Below are positions 62,998 through 64,000 of a stretch of DNA of 64,000 nt, piece by piece. The notes below the pieces were generated by a model that saw only the letters and a list, made by a program, of their open reading frames with translations, ran no database searches and was not told the DNA's origin. Origin of the DNA: Seriola aureovittata (taxonomy: Eukaryota > Chordata > Actinopteri > Carangiformes > Carangidae). The stretch spans positions 19,723,501 through 19,787,500 of the forward strand of contig NC_079373.1 in the NCBI RefSeq assembly GCF_021018895.1, in the 5' to 3' direction. The first letter of the stretch is position 1; every line of letters begins with the position of its first letter. The position numbers and the translations under genes are program-made.

Positions 62998-64000
62998 GTG
63001 AGATGCTCAGCCACTAGAGGGGGTTCACTGTCAAAGCTAGAATGTCTAAGTCATAACAGCAGCAGCAGCAGCTTCGTGTCAGGTTTTGGAACATACACAT
63101 ACAGCGGGGTCCAAAAGTCTGAAACCACTTTCCCTACACCTCAAGACTCACTATCTAAAAGGTACGGGTTAGCAGCACTGTGCATTTGTGTCTTTTGTGA
63201 CAGACAGTGATAAGAAGGAGTGTAAGTAGGAGATTAAGTGGGGAAGGAAAAGGAGCAGTGTATTGAAGGAGCAGACAGAGAGAGCTAGGACGGGATAGAG
63301 AGTGAGGAAGACAGAGTTGAGATACGAGGGGATGGACTGCTGGTGGGGGGGGTGGTTAGAAGGGAGAGAGGAAACGATAGATGGGAGGGATGTTAGTTCA
63401 TTGCTGAGTCAGACTCTCTGCAGAGCAGCATTTAACCAGCTGGGACCAAGTGTTTAACTTTAGCAGCAGAAAGATGTGGGTGTTTTGACAACTTTTTGGG
63501 TATTCACTCACTGATGTATTTTTTTAGGATATTTAGGCACTGCAAAATAAAAACATTAAAGCGCAAGGACAACACCCTGCCCTCTGTGACTAATAAAGTG
63601 ATGTCACAGCACATATTCTCCAGTTAGTATTACCAGTAAGATAAATGAATAAATGCTGACTTCAAAAATGACTCTTTGTAAGGTAATCAAAGCATTACGT
63701 AATATCAGATGTCACTGCACTTGGTTTGTATTTAATGGACACAGAACTGATAAGGAACAACTTTGACAGGAAGGGCTGCTCTCACTTCCTCTATCTGAGT
63801 CAAGCAGATGAGTGTTGTCAGAGAGACGCAGCGCTTTCTGCTGAACAGATGAGTGATTCTGAAAGATGCTCAGAGATACAGGAGTAATTTGAATGAAACC
63901 GAGAAAGGTTCAAGATACTTTCTTGAAAATAAATGTGAATAGATCTTGCACTGAAATTACACATAAGAAAATAAATAAAAAGTGATGAATGGAACTTATT
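62998..64000 (+). other. panx2 intron (continues beyond the window)
   Basis: Starts with the donor gtgaga. No exon or clear element recognised; it contains a short CAG tract at 63058-63072 and a G/A-rich stretch at about 63220-63380. Confidence 0.7.

Overview
The window looks like nuclear DNA of a teleost fish, probably a percomorph. It has widely spaced, short, intron-split exons with GT-AG junctions. It carries many (TG/CA)n microsatellites and several interspersed repeat families familiar from spiny-rayed fish genomes. Nothing bacterial or viral was seen, and no rRNA or tRNA gene was recognised. Gene identities below come from reading the translated exons against remembered vertebrate families, not from a database search.

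Layout. (1) 1-25801: presumed large first intron of abtb3 (formerly btbd11), without a convincing coding exon. It holds microsatellites, MITE-like and foldback repeats and diverged repeat units. (2) 25802-47449, + strand: sixteen coding exons of abtb3, an ankyrin-repeat plus BTB protein. They splice into one continuous 730-residue reading frame ending at a stop. Only the large first exon appears to be missing, presumably upstream of the window. A possible extra exon lies in one intron at 44800-44938. (3) 47450 to about 49750: 3' UTR and flank. (4) 51964-56009, + strand: mlc1, complete. A likely non-coding leader exon ends at 51691 and eleven coding exons give 404 residues. The last long intron contains a decayed LINE. 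(5) 57000-59750: intergenic DNA with a 3'-terminal fragment of an L1/Tx1-type LINE on the minus strand. (6) 59760-60010: G-rich, CpG-containing putative promoter and leader exon. Then 62275-62997, + strand, holds the first coding exon of panx2 (76 residues), whose remaining exons lie beyond the window.

The three genes lie head to tail on the + strand within about 37 kb. All three mammalian homologues act in brain: ABTB3/BTBD11 at interneuron synapses, MLC1 in astrocyte membranes, PANX2 as a large-pore channel in neurons and other cells. In human, MLC1 and PANX2 are close on 22q13.33 and BTBD11 is on chromosome 12, so the arrangement here is either ancestral linkage or a fish rearrangement. 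I found no dramatic undescribed system. The points most worth a second look are the candidate frame-shifting exon in abtb3, a roughly 150 bp GT microsatellite starting at an mlc1 splice donor, a NAGNAG acceptor at the last mlc1 exon, the uORF-rich panx2 leader, and several foldback repeats.
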